Shown one piece after another: positions 8,914 through 17,731 of a stretch of 64,000 nucleotides of DNA. The position numbers and the translations under genes are program-made. Source of the DNA: Bacteroidota bacterium (lineage in GTDB: Bacteria; Bacteroidota; JABWAT01); NCBI GenBank assembly GCA_023151185.1, contig JAKLJL010000004.1, positions 197,586-261,585 of the forward strand. The letters run 5' to 3'. The notes below the pieces were generated by a model, which was given only the letters and a program-made list of their open reading frames with translations, searched no databases and was not told the origin of the DNA. How positions within the stretch are numbered: the first letter of the stretch is position 1; every line of letters starts with the position of its first letter.

Positions 8914-9615
8914 TCAGGGTTCAATAAACCTGAGGAGTTCCTGGGCCCGTTCCCTGAGTTCCTCTTCATGCACGTTTTCATCGGTTCCCTGAAGACGGAC
9001 GACATAACCGGCACGTTCAAGGAGGGATTTTATCCGGCTGCCGTCGAGAACACTCAGCTTGATTTCGATCCGGTGCACATCGCTGCCACGGCTGGCAGGA
9101 AGCGAGTTCAGTGACAGAATCCTGGCGTCATTATCCTCAATAATTTTAATCACTTCGGCCACAGAATAATACAGGGTGGAAAAATTCAGTTCAAGAACGC
9201 ATCCGATCTCATTAACCGACAGCAGGTCGCCGGTTACCCCAACCAGTTCCCGTTCTGTAACGCATCCCAGATATCTAAGATCCACATCCAGAACCGGAAG
9301 CAGGTCATGCTCAGTATGACTGAACAGCCTTAGAGCTTCATAAACCGAGTCTCTGAGGGTCAGGTGAACCGAGGTTTTTTCAACCAGATTTTTTACTGAT
9401 GGCGATACCAGACGTTTTCCCTGCGGTGACGGCTTCCGGGATTTGTTCAGATGGGTCAGCAGCCGTTCATCAGACAGCATTCCGGAAAACAGACCCGAAT
9501 CGACAACCGGCAGTGACCGGATGTGATGGTCCTTCATCAGGGACAGTGCCTTCTCGGGCAGTTCATTTCTGCTGATGGCGGGGACGGTGAAATTAATTAC
9601 ATAGTCAATGGTCAT
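8914..9615 (-). CDS. Tandem CBS-domain protein with C-terminal ACT-like region
   Basis: 233 residues, cytoplasmic. Two CBS motifs occupy about residues 1-125: ALSLMKDHHIRSLPVVDSG with FSGMLSDERLL, and DSVYEALRLFSHTEHDLLPVLD with LGCVTERELV. CBS pairs usually bind adenosine nucleotides and act as energy sensors. The C-terminal 85 residues (VLELNFSTLYYSVAEVIKII, DVHRIEIKLSV) look like an ACT or similar alpha-beta ligand domain. It has no catalytic motif, so a regulatory role is likely. It is the first gene of the minus-strand operon ending at 6793. Confidence 0.85.
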   Translation of the reverse strand: MTIDYVINFTVPAISRNELPEKALSLMKDHHIRSLPVVDSGLFSGMLSDERLLTHLNKSRKPSPQGKRLVSPSVKNLVEKTSVHLTLRDSVYEALRLFSHTEHDLLPVLDVDLRYLGCVTERELVGVTGDLLSVNEIGCVLELNFSTLYYSVAEVIKIIEDNDARILSLNSLPASRGSDVHRIEIKLSVLDGSRIKSLLERAGYVVRLQGTDENVHEEELRERAQELLRFIEP

Positions 9616-9669
9616 AGGAGCCCGGGGAAAAGCCCGTTCGTTAGTCAGTAAATCCGGTTACTTTACGGT

Positions 9670-9698
9670 AGTTTACATTAAAACAGTAAAAGTGTCAA
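9670..9698 (-). promoter_or_regulatory. Sigma-70-like promoter candidate for the CBS-TPR-LuxR operon
   Basis: On the minus strand a perfect TTGACA (plus-strand 9693-9698) is followed 17 bases later by TAAACT (9670-9675), 55 bases before the CBS start codon. The -10 matches TATAAT at only four of six positions, and other promoters in the window follow the TAnnTTTG pattern, so this is tentative. Confidence 0.3.
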
Positions 9699-9756
9699 GA
9701 AAATTCAGATTTGCGCCTTTTTCCATCCTGAAAGTGTGACCGGGGCCGTCCTGCGG

Positions 9757-12426
9757 TCAGAAAAAGGAGTGACCGATGTTCAGGTAGACATGAACCGGTC
9801 CCAGGCCAATATCGGGTGACGGCACTGAATAGATCCTGAAGGCCCTGCCGGCTGCGACACTCACCGGCCCGATCGGGGTTGCCAGAGTCAGTCCGAATCC
9901 GAATCCATGTTTCATATCCGAAATTTTAATGGTTTCCTGCTTCTGCCAGACATTTCCCAGATCATACCGGGCATGAAGAATCACATCAAAAATAAAAGTG
10001 CTTGGGGTGAACCATCTGAGTTCGAGATGAGAAAGAAACATTTGCCGGCCTGCAAGGTCAAACTCCCGGTACCCATAAAAAGAGGAGACACCGCCTGCCA
10101 TGAAATATTCCTGAACCGGAAGGCCGATATCAGCACTTCCCAGATCGACACGGGGTGTCAGTGTCACCCTTGGCAGGAAGGGAAGGGTTGCTTCGAGACG
10201 GGCATATATTTTACTGTACGTCAGATCGGACCACAACCGTTCATTTGAGTTTTCATAGTAAAAATCAAAAAATTGACCGGTTTGGGTCATTGTCGGGTCA
10301 TTCCGGCTGTCGAACTGGGTCTGAAGCCGCAGGGTGGTTAAATGATTAGAGTTTTCGCCGAAATCGGGTTCTGTGTAAAATCCGGAAAGCTGGGCCATTT
10401 TTGAAAATTTCCGGGTCAGTTCCAGGCGGATTTCGCCGTATCGGGCAAACTGCCGGCCGAGTGAAGTTGCGACTGAATAGACTTCCCGGTTGGTTTCCCC
10501 CTGAAGAATGGCCTTTGGGGTTTTCCGGCCGTTTTTTTCGGTAAACAGATAGTCGTAGTGCAGACGGATCAGACTTTCATATCCGATCCGGGTTTCGGCA
10601 GAGAAGAAAGATTCCAAAATCCGGTCACTGTGATAGAGCAGTTCTCCATTGAAATTCCGGTCACCGCCCATCAGTGTTACCCCCAGTTTATTTCCGGCGC
10701 CGAACAGATTTTCATTCCGGATGTTCAGCAGATATTGGGTGTGGTAGGATTCAGATGCAGAAAGGCCGGCTCTGAGGAAAACCGGCAACTTTTCCTGAAC
10801 CCGGTAGGTCAGCAATGTACCCTTTCCGGTCGGTTCTGCCAGCAGACTCACCTGCTGGAAAAGATCGGTTGAGGAAAGATTATCCAGAGAAAAAGCAATT
10901 TTATCCTGACGGAACAATTCTCCCGGCCGCACATTGGCTTCTCTGAGAATGGTGGATTTCCGGGTCAGGGTATTGCCGGTCACGGCGGTTCTGTCTACAT
11001 ACCCCTCCTCAATCCAGACGTCGAGATGACGGGTCTGCGGCTCATACCGGAAGGAATCAATCCGCGCCAGCGGAAAGCCGGCTTCCCGGTAAACCGAAAT
11101 CAGTGCGGAAAACCGGCGGATCAGATCCCGGTTGTTGACCGGCCGGTCCAGTACGGGTTCAAGCAGCGGTTCAATCAGGCGGCGGGGAAGAAGATTAACC
11201 CGGTTCAGGCTAATAGTCGAAATCCGGGGGAACCCGTGTGCCAGCAGAATAAAGCCCGAATCAGCCGGAACCAGTTCGTAATTCTGAACCCAGCCGGTAC
11301 TGCTTAAAATCCGGATTGCTTTCTGGAAATGAACGGGAAAAGTAAAAAGTCCGGTTGGTAAACTATCCCGGATTTCCGGGTCCGGAAGTACGGCCGAAAT
11401 TTCCTTCCCGAACCGGTGGGTTCTGAAATCAATCAGGGTATCAATCAAACCAACAGCAGATTTTGCCTGCTGGTATCCATCCTCAATCACCGTATCCAGC
11501 CGTGAAAAGTCAAATCCGTCAAACTCTTTCAGTGAAGAGGAAATAACCACGTCCGATTGGTTCAACTGGAGCTGGTTAGACAGTTTCATCATGATGGCCA
11601 CAACCTGGTCAACTGTATGCCACGGTGCTTTGACGTCGGAGCCGGGCCTGAGGGTTCCTGTGGCATCGACCGAGATAACCACACCGCAGCCAGCCTCACG
11701 GGCAACATCTGCCGGTATGTTGGTCAGAACGCCGCCATCCACCAGCCGGACATCCCCGATTTCATACGGTGTAAACAGCAGCGGGAATGCCATGCTTGAC
11801 CGCATAGATTCCATCAGACTGCCCTCGCTGAAAATGTACTTTCTGCCGGTTTCCAGATTGGTTGCAACCGACCGGAACGGAATTTTTAGCCGGTCGAACC
11901 CACCGATGGGGTGATACGGGGCCATCAGCGTCAGTTCGTTCAGTTTGGTGGTGAGCTTCTGTCCGGAAGAAACCGCCAGCGGAATCCGGGGTTTCCATCC
12001 GTCCAGTTCAAGGGTGATGAGTGTCCGGTCGAGCAGTTTTTTCTGGCCAAGGAAAACATTGCTCCGTTCAACGTCACTTTCAAGAGCCAGCAATTCCTGC
12101 CAGTTCAGGGTTTTCGCCAGAACTTCGAGATCGGCTACACTGTAGCCCGAAGCATACAACCCGCCGACAATACTTCCCATCGACGTGCCAACAACAAAGT
12201 CAACGGGTATCCGGTTTTCTTCGAGGGCCTTCAGAACTCCGATCTGGAAAATCCCCCGGGCGCCGCCACCACTAAGAACCAGCCCCACCTTCGGTCCCAG
12301 CGAGGTTTCCCAGGTAAAGGGAGACATCTGGTCCTTGCGAAGAGCAGTCTGGGTGTGGCCCGTACCGGGAGTAAGCAGTCCGGCAGCAATCAGAACTGGA
12401 AATAGGAACCGGGCAGATAGTTTCAT
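9757..12426 (-). CDS. Patatin-like phospholipase with POTRA-type linker and outer-membrane barrel
   Basis: 889 residues with a signal peptide (about 1-25). The patatin domain (about 45-320) has the oxyanion segment SGGGARG (52-58), nucleophile Ser82 in GTSMG, and Asp230 in DGG, forming the Ser-Asp dyad of this lipid acyl hydrolase family. The middle part (about 340-560) resembles POTRA modules (SINRVNLLPRRLIEPLLEP; YVDRTAVTGNTLTRKSTILREA). The last 330 residues form a BamA/surface-antigen barrel (SRNDPTMTQTGQFFDFYYE; final strand ending HSFF). The order is that of type V-d secreted patatins such as PlpD, so the hydrolase is probably displayed on or released from the cell surface. It is monocistronic; no terminator is obvious. 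Confidence 0.9.
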   Translation of the reverse strand: MKLSARFLFPVLIAAGLLTPGTGHTQTALRKDQMSPFTWETSLGPKVGLVLSGGGARGIFQIGVLKALEENRIPVDFVVGTSMGSIVGGLYASGYSVADLEVLAKTLNWQELLALESDVERSNVFLGQKKLLDRTLITLELDGWKPRIPLAVSSGQKLTTKLNELTLMAPYHPIGGFDRLKIPFRSVATNLETGRKYIFSEGSLMESMRSSMAFPLLFTPYEIGDVRLVDGGVLTNIPADVAREAGCGVVISVDATGTLRPGSDVKAPWHTVDQVVAIMMKLSNQLQLNQSDVVISSSLKEFDGFDFSRLDTVIEDGYQQAKSAVGLIDTLIDFRTHRFGKEISAVLPDPEIRDSLPTGLFTFPVHFQKAIRILSSTGWVQNYELVPADSGFILLAHGFPRISTISLNRVNLLPRRLIEPLLEPVLDRPVNNRDLIRRFSALISVYREAGFPLARIDSFRYEPQTRHLDVWIEEGYVDRTAVTGNTLTRKSTILREANVRPGELFRQDKIAFSLDNLSSTDLFQQVSLLAEPTGKGTLLTYRVQEKLPVFLRAGLSASESYHTQYLLNIRNENLFGAGNKLGVTLMGGDRNFNGELLYHSDRILESFFSAETRIGYESLIRLHYDYLFTEKNGRKTPKAILQGETNREVYSVATSLGRQFARYGEIRLELTRKFSKMAQLSGFYTEPDFGENSNHLTTLRLQTQFDSRNDPTMTQTGQFFDFYYENSNERLWSDLTYSKIYARLEATLPFLPRVTLTPRVDLGSADIGLPVQEYFMAGGVSSFYGYREFDLAGRQMFLSHLELRWFTPSTFIFDVILHARYDLGNVWQKQETIKISDMKHGFGFGLTLATPIGPVSVAAGRAFRIYSVPSPDIGLGPVHVYLNIGHSFF

Positions 12427-12590
12427 CCCGTTAAAGTAGGATTTTCGCCCTGAAAAATCGAATTCAATCCGCCTGCCTGCACGAAAATTCGCTTAAAACC
12501 GGTACAAGTTGTAATTTGAACTGAAACAACCCGGATGGGACAACCCCAAACTCTCCTGTTCCCGAACCGGTAAGAACGAACCCAGGTGCC

Positions 12591-14471
12591 ATGAATTTTC
12601 TGAATCCACTTTTTCTTGCCGGACTTTTTGCAGCTTCAATTCCGGTGCTGATTTATCTTTGGTTCCGCCGGAAAAAACGGATTACACCGTTTCCCTCCCT
12701 GTTTCTGTTCAAGCGGATCGAGCAGTCCTCAATCCGCGCCGTGAAAATTACCGAACGCCTGCTGCTTTTGCTCAGGATTCTGGCGATTATATTTCTGGTT
12801 CTTGGTTTTACCCAGCCGCTGATCACCCCAACTGAGACTGAGCAGCCGGCAGACGGAATTCTTGTGGATGAGTCTCCCTGGATGATGATCAGGGGAACGA
12901 CTGATGAATCTGAAAGCATCAGAAGCCGGATCAAACCCTGGATATCCGCCAGACTGAACCGTTTTCCCGAACTGAAGGTTTACTCAACAGATTCCCTTGG
13001 CGGATACCGGTTTCAGACTGCCGGTTCTTCCCGGCCGGTGTCCTGGTTTCACTCCGTCCCGGAACTTCCGCCCGGCGGCCGGTGGATGGTTATATCAAAA
13101 AAGGGATCGCCGGTTCTGAAGAAACTGGAAGAAAAACTCGCTGCCGATTCGCTCAAATCTGTCACAGTTCTGGCTCTGGAAGATGAAGCCCTGCCCCGGA
13201 ATACCGGGATTCAGTCGGTTTCTTTTGATCCGCTGATCTGGCAGCTTAATGCTCCGAATCCGGTTACCGTGATGTTGGGGCACTCAGGAAAAGAACCCGG
13301 TCCGGCAGATCTTGATCTGTTTGTTGATGATCAGTTCATTCAAACTTACCGGATTGATACCCAGCCTCCGGTGACCCGCATTCAGGTTCCGGTTCAGGTT
13401 TCTTCACGTGGCTGGCACTCGCTTACCCTGAAGCTCCGGGTTTCTGATTTTGCACCTGACAATGAGTGGAACGGCGGATTTTACCTTCCGGAGCGGATTC
13501 CTGTAACCCTTACCGGCAGCAGCGGACTGGCAGGATTTTCTACCAGTCAGTTTCTGTCTGCGGCTGCCGGGACCGGGGTTCCGCTGGCACTTTCCGGTTC
13601 AGTTGTTCAGGCAGAGACCGGCAGTGTCTGGATGAAATCCTCCTCAGCCGGGACTTTGGATCAGTATCCGGATGCAGCCGGTGGTCTGATCTGGTTTCCC
13701 GATTTCCAGAATCCGGAATCCGTCAGCCGGGATCTTGCTGCAGCAGGTATTCCGGTCAGCCGCCAGATTCCCTCTGAAACCTGGCTCGGGAGTACAGCAA
13801 ACGACCCGTTCTGGTCCTTTCTTTCAGAAAAGGGGCCCGGAGTTCATCCGGAAGCCGTTTCATTCGGGCTGATTGAAGGAGCCATTCCTCCCGGTACCGT
13901 TGTTCTGGCCCGGAACGAACAGAACAAACCTCTGATTCTCGCCAGTTCCTTCAGGTCCAGACCGGCGATTCTGTTTCTTACCCAACCCTTCCGGGCGGGC
14001 AGTATTCCGGCCCCCTGGGCATTGGCCTCCGTGCTGCAATCGGTCCTGCGTCTCGGGTCCCAATCTTCCGGTGAATCAGGGTTTCATGCCTGGACGTTTC
14101 AACCCGGTTCCCGCCCGGGCTATCCCGGCACCGGCGGCCGGGTCGGTGTCAGGCTGGCTGAACGAAACTGGACACTGGAACTGACCGGAAGTCTCCCTTT
14201 AACCCTTCCGCCTGAGTCGGTCCCGTTTCCGGGACTCATGACCTTTACAAGAGAGGAAAAAACCCAGGCGGTTATCGGAATTAATGTACCGTTTTACCGG
14301 GCCGCCGGTAACCTTTCCTCACGGTTTGATGTTATAGACTGGCAGGAAAGCACCGGTCTTCCTGACGGCAGGTCTTTCTGGACGGATTCACTTTCATTTT
14401 TCTTTTTCGGACTGGCACTTCTGTTCTTTTTACTTGAAACCTGGATTTCAAAAGGCAGGAAGCCAGCCTGA
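12591..14471 (+). CDS. BatA-like membrane protein
   Basis: 626 residues. The N-terminus is the Bat aerotolerance N-terminal region: MNFLNPLFLAGLFAASIPVL, then LIYLWFRRKKR and a second helix LLLLLRILAIIFLVLGFTQP. A long periplasmic, beta-rich segment follows without a metal-binding MIDAS (DxSxS) motif. A C-terminal helix (SFFFFGLALLFFLLETW) ends in a basic tail. Related proteins often sit in moxR-bat clusters, but no MoxR ATPase or von Willebrand gene is adjacent here, so its partner is unknown. The start ATG is preceded by AGGTG. It is probably the first gene of a unit running through the 14513 gene, hflX and the reductase gene. Confidence 0.8.
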   Translation: MNFLNPLFLAGLFAASIPVLIYLWFRRKKRITPFPSLFLFKRIEQSSIRAVKITERLLLLLRILAIIFLVLGFTQPLITPTETEQPADGILVDESPWMMIRGTTDESESIRSRIKPWISARLNRFPELKVYSTDSLGGYRFQTAGSSRPVSWFHSVPELPPGGRWMVISKKGSPVLKKLEEKLAADSLKSVTVLALEDEALPRNTGIQSVSFDPLIWQLNAPNPVTVMLGHSGKEPGPADLDLFVDDQFIQTYRIDTQPPVTRIQVPVQVSSRGWHSLTLKLRVSDFAPDNEWNGGFYLPERIPVTLTGSSGLAGFSTSQFLSAAAGTGVPLALSGSVVQAETGSVWMKSSSAGTLDQYPDAAGGLIWFPDFQNPESVSRDLAAAGIPVSRQIPSETWLGSTANDPFWSFLSEKGPGVHPEAVSFGLIEGAIPPGTVVLARNEQNKPLILASSFRSRPAILFLTQPFRAGSIPAPWALASVLQSVLRLGSQSSGESGFHAWTFQPGSRPGYPGTGGRVGVRLAERNWTLELTGSLPLTLPPESVPFPGLMTFTREEKTQAVIGINVPFYRAAGNLSSRFDVIDWQESTGLPDGRSFWTDSLSFFFFGLALLFFLLETWISKGRKPA

Positions 14472-14512
14472 TCCGGTCTTGCCGGATATCAAAAAAAACG
14501 GTATTTTTCTGC

Positions 14513-15079
14513 ATGCTCACCATCAACTCATTTATCAGTCTGTCTGTCATCCTGAATTTTACCGGATTTGGTATTTCGGCCGGGCTTTTATTTTTTCTGC
14601 TGTATAAAAAAACGAGGCTGCAGCCGGTCACTTTTTCCTGGTACTCGGGGCTTCTGTACGGACTTCCGTTTTTCCCGGTTATGCTTCTGGTTCTGGGGTT
14701 TGCTGCAACCGGTTCAGCCCTGATTCTGGATGCAGAACTTGTCGTTCCGGCCTTGTTTTTTACCCTGAATTCACTTCTGCTTTCCTCGGCTGGCTGGCTT
14801 GCCGTTCAGAAAACCCTGACCCAAACCCACCTGATTCTGAATCCGTTTTTAAAATCGGCTGAAATTCCGGTTACCGATATCACCGATTATTTCTTTAAAA
14901 CCACCGGATTCGTTTCTGAAGTGACCCTGCTGGTTAAAACGGATAACGGAATCAAAAGAAAAAGCTTCCTGCTGCCCAGCCGGTATGTGAAACTATTCGA
15001 CCAGATTCTTGATCAGAGAATGAAACGCCGGTTACCCGATCCATCCGAAATTCTGCAGAAAGTACAAAAGCTCAATTGA
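14513..15079 (+). CDS. Membrane protein with C-terminal cytoplasmic domain, function unknown
   Basis: 188 residues. Three or four hydrophobic segments occupy residues 5-105. The C-terminal 80 residues (DITDYFFKTTGFVSEVTLLVKTD, SRYVKLFDQIL) have the strand-strand-helix look of a small PH-like membrane-associated domain. I do not recognise the family. The last codons overlap the TTG start of hflX by 4 bases, indicating translational coupling. TATTTTTC at 14502-14509, right before the start, is one mismatch from TAnnTTTG and could give a nearly leaderless transcript. Confidence 0.65.
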   Translation: MLTINSFISLSVILNFTGFGISAGLLFFLLYKKTRLQPVTFSWYSGLLYGLPFFPVMLLVLGFAATGSALILDAELVVPALFFTLNSLLLSSAGWLAVQKTLTQTHLILNPFLKSAEIPVTDITDYFFKTTGFVSEVTLLVKTDNGIKRKSFLLPSRYVKLFDQILDQRMKRRLPDPSEILQKVQKLN

Positions 15080-16374
15080 GTTATCTCTATACCGATCCGC
15101 AAAAAGAAAAGGCCATTCTGGTTGGGATTATTACCGACGGCACAACCGAAGCTGAAGTTCTCGAAAATCTGGATGAACTGGAACGCCTGGCCGATACAGC
15201 CGGTGCCCTGGTAACCTCCCGGATTACCCAAAACAGGGCTGCACCAGAGCCCTCCACTTACATCGGAAGGGGAAAACTCGAAGAGCTTGCTGCCCAGAAG
15301 GAGTACGATCAGGCAGATCTGGTTATTTTTGATGAGGAGCTTTCACCCCGGCAGGTAAAAAATCTCGAAACCTTCCTGAAGTGCAAAGTCATGGACCGGA
15401 CAGGGCTGATTCTGGACATTTTTGCTTCGAATGCCCGGACTTCTGAATCCAAGACCCAGGTCGAAATGGCCCAGCTTGAGTATATGCTGCCCCGGCTGAC
15501 CCGGATGTGGACTCACCTAAGTAAGCAGAAGGGCGGAATCGGAACGAAAGGCCCGGGGGAAACCCAGATTGAAACAGACCGCCGGCTGATCAGAATCCGG
15601 ATAACAACGCTTAAGGAAAAACTGGCCAAAATCCAGACCCAGAAACTGACCCAGAGGAAAAGCCGGAATGAACTGGATCAGGTTACCGTTGTCGGGTATA
15701 CCAATGCCGGAAAATCGACTCTTATGAATATGCTGACCAATGCCGAAGTCCTGGTCGAGGACCGGTTGTTTGCAACCCTTGATTCAACTACCCGGCTTAC
15801 TTTTCTGGATTCCAACAAAAAAATTCTGCTGACCGATACGGTCGGTTTTATCCGGAAGCTGCCGCATCACCTCGTTGCCTCGTTCAGAAGTACACTCGAT
15901 GAAGTCAGAAATGCAGATGTTCTGGTTCATCTGGTCGACCTGTCCCATCCGAATTTCAGGGAACATATTGCTGCCGTTCATGAAACCCTGAAAGACCTCG
16001 AAATTGACAGCAAGCCGGTTCTGCTGGTGTTCAATAAAGTTGATCAGGTACACGATCCGGAACTGCTGCACCAGATCCGGATGGAATATCCCGGTTCTGT
16101 GCTGGTCAGTGCTTACCGGGGAATCAACATCCCTGAACTGAAAAGCGAACTGCTTCATGTTCTCGAGAACGGCTATACCGAACTTACCGCCGAACTGCCT
16201 CTCGATGCCTCTAAGGCATTGGCATTTATCCACTCGATCAGCCAGGTGAAGGAAATCCACTATACTGAACAGGTCGTCCGGATCCGGTTCCGCCTGAATA
16301 AACGTCACGAAGCCGGAGTTAGAAGCATGCTCGACTCCTATCAGCGGGCAATCCTCATCCAGTCGTTTCAATGA
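15076..16374 (+). CDS. hflX: Ribosome-associated GTPase HflX
   Basis: A 432-residue GTPase that binds the 50S subunit and splits stalled ribosomes. The N-terminal HflX domain (AILVGIITDG, TYIGRGKLEEL, DLVIFDEELSPRQ) and the family signature GGIGTKGPGETQIETDRR (about 153-170) precede the G domain with the P-loop GYTNAGKST (207-215), DTVGFIRKLPHHL switch II and NKVD. The start is TTG at 15076, inside the stop of the preceding gene (TTGA overlap); no ATG is available before the first conserved strand. It overlaps the following reductase gene by an ATGA. Confidence 0.95.
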   Translation: MSYLYTDPQKEKAILVGIITDGTTEAEVLENLDELERLADTAGALVTSRITQNRAAPEPSTYIGRGKLEELAAQKEYDQADLVIFDEELSPRQVKNLETFLKCKVMDRTGLILDIFASNARTSESKTQVEMAQLEYMLPRLTRMWTHLSKQKGGIGTKGPGETQIETDRRLIRIRITTLKEKLAKIQTQKLTQRKSRNELDQVTVVGYTNAGKSTLMNMLTNAEVLVEDRLFATLDSTTRLTFLDSNKKILLTDTVGFIRKLPHHLVASFRSTLDEVRNADVLVHLVDLSHPNFREHIAAVHETLKDLEIDSKPVLLVFNKVDQVHDPELLHQIRMEYPGSVLVSAYRGINIPELKSELLHVLENGYTELTAELPLDASKALAFIHSISQVKEIHYTEQVVRIRFRLNKRHEAGVRSMLDSYQRAILIQSFQ

Positions 16375-17258
16375 CCGGACCCCGTTCTGTTCTCGTTACC
16401 GGCATGACCGGACTTTTAGGTCCCTGGTTAGCTTTTACCTTTCGGGCAGCAGGCTGGCAGGTGACCGGGATTTCACGCAGGCCGGTGCCGGGAAGCACGG
16501 TCAGTACCTTTTCTGAAAAAGAACTCAGAACCGTGATTTCAGATTGTCGTCCGGAATTGATTCTGAATGCAGCAGCCATGAGCCAGCCTGCTGAAGCAGA
16601 ACGGTCTCCTGAAGAAGCAGAAAAATCCAATATCCGGCTCCCGGTTTTATTGGCCGGGCTGGCCCGGGAAGCCGGTTCCCGGTTTTTTCACTGCTCTACG
16701 GATCTGGTTTTTGACGGACTTACCGGAGGTTATTCTGAAACCGATCCGGTTTCGCCCTGTCACGTGTACGGAAAGACAAAAGCTGAAGCCGAACGTCAGA
16801 TTTTCACCTCAAACCCTGATGCTGTCATTTTCCGTCTGGCACTGCTGATCGGGTTTTCTGAAGACGGGGCACATGGTTTCCTGGATTCTTTTTCCGGTTC
16901 ATTAACTGCCGGGAAGCCGGTTTCTGCTTTTACCGATGAATTCAGGACAGCAGTTCCTGTAAAGGTTGCTGCTGATCTGTTTCTTCTGGCTGCAGAAAAA
17001 AGGATCCTTCCGGGACTTTATCATCTTGCAGGGGATGACCGGCTGAACCGGTATGAACTTGCCCGGATACTGGCCCGTCACCTGGGTGCACGTGAAGACC
17101 TCATTAAACCGGCCGTTCTGGCAGAGTTTACGGGCAGCCCGGCACGCCAGCCCGACGTCAGTATGAGAAACCAAAAACTGAAATCGGCCCTCGGAATAGA
17201 AAAAATACCCGGTATCATCCACCCTGATGTGCTCAACCGCATTCCGGCCCGATTTTAA
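16371..17258 (+). CDS. NAD(P)-dependent sugar-nucleotide reductase family protein (RmlD-like)
   Basis: 295 residues of the extended short-chain dehydrogenase superfamily, closest by eye to dTDP-4-dehydrorhamnose reductase. The N-terminal Rossmann motif is VTGMTGLLGPWLA, followed by LILNAAAMSQPAEAE, the STDLVFDG segment and the catalytic YGKTKAEAE (YxxxK). RmlD-like features are the lack of a long C-terminal domain and the segment GLYHLAGDDRLNRYELARIL. No other rhamnose genes are nearby, so the substrate is uncertain. The start ATG overlaps the hflX stop by 4 bases. Confidence 0.8.
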   Translation: MTGPRSVLVTGMTGLLGPWLAFTFRAAGWQVTGISRRPVPGSTVSTFSEKELRTVISDCRPELILNAAAMSQPAEAERSPEEAEKSNIRLPVLLAGLAREAGSRFFHCSTDLVFDGLTGGYSETDPVSPCHVYGKTKAEAERQIFTSNPDAVIFRLALLIGFSEDGAHGFLDSFSGSLTAGKPVSAFTDEFRTAVPVKVAADLFLLAAEKRILPGLYHLAGDDRLNRYELARILARHLGAREDLIKPAVLAEFTGSPARQPDVSMRNQKLKSALGIEKIPGIIHPDVLNRIPARF

Positions 17259-17275
17259 TTCCCCGTTGCCTGTTG

Positions 17276-17283
17276 TACCTTTG
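17276..17283 (+). promoter_or_regulatory. -7 element of the queD operon
   Basis: TACCTTTG matches TAnnTTTG exactly, 21 bases before the queD ATG, and the same 11 bases TACCTTTGTGG recur before typA. AAAGGA lies in the short leader as ribosome binding site. Confidence 0.6.
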
Positions 17284-17304
17284 TGGTAAAGAAAGGATTT
17301 CAGA

Positions 17305-17730
17305 ATGGATACGTTTAAAATCTCAAAAATATTTCATTGGGAAATGGGACACCGCCTGCCGTTTCATTCCCGTGGCTGCCAGAATATCCATGGCCATTCC
17401 TATGAAATGAAAGTGGAGCTGGAAGGAACAAAAAATGATCAGGGCATGATTCTGGATTACAGTGATCTGAAATCGGCAGTGAAGCATATTATCGATAAAT
17501 GGGATCATTCCTTTCTGGTGGATGACAAGGATGAGCTTATGCTCAACTTCCTGAAATCAAACGGAATGAAGTTTGTTGTGTTCAAAGGAAATACAACAGC
17601 CGAAAACCTGGCCCACTATCTCTGTGAAGTTCTGAAAAACATCCTGGCATCCAACAAGAATCTGGTGGCCATCGAAGTCACCGTCAGGGAGACCCAAACC
17701 TCTGAAGCCGTTGCCTGGAGGAAATTCTGA
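17305..17730 (+). CDS. queD: 6-carboxytetrahydropterin synthase family protein
   Basis: 141 residues of the PTPS/QueD family, which forms 6-carboxy-tetrahydropterin from dihydroneopterin triphosphate for queuosine (7-deazaguanine) synthesis. Zinc ligands are visible: an early His in FHWEMGHRLPF and the HGHSY pair. The catalytic Cys lies four residues before it (GCQNIHGH). WDHSFLVDD, NTTAENLAHYL and VTVRETQTSEA are further family segments. The CxxxHGH arrangement fits QueD better than eukaryotic PTPS. Other queuosine genes are not in the window. It is followed two bases later by hemH. Confidence 0.92.
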   Translation: MDTFKISKIFHWEMGHRLPFHSRGCQNIHGHSYEMKVELEGTKNDQGMILDYSDLKSAVKHIIDKWDHSFLVDDKDELMLNFLKSNGMKFVVFKGNTTAENLAHYLCEVLKNILASNKNLVAIEVTVRETQTSEAVAWRKF

Positions 17731-17731
17731 C

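Noticed and set aside
7731-9020. Upstream start at 9020 for the TPR protein
   Set aside because: It would overlap the CBS gene by over 100 bases and bury a perfect signal peptide inside the chain.
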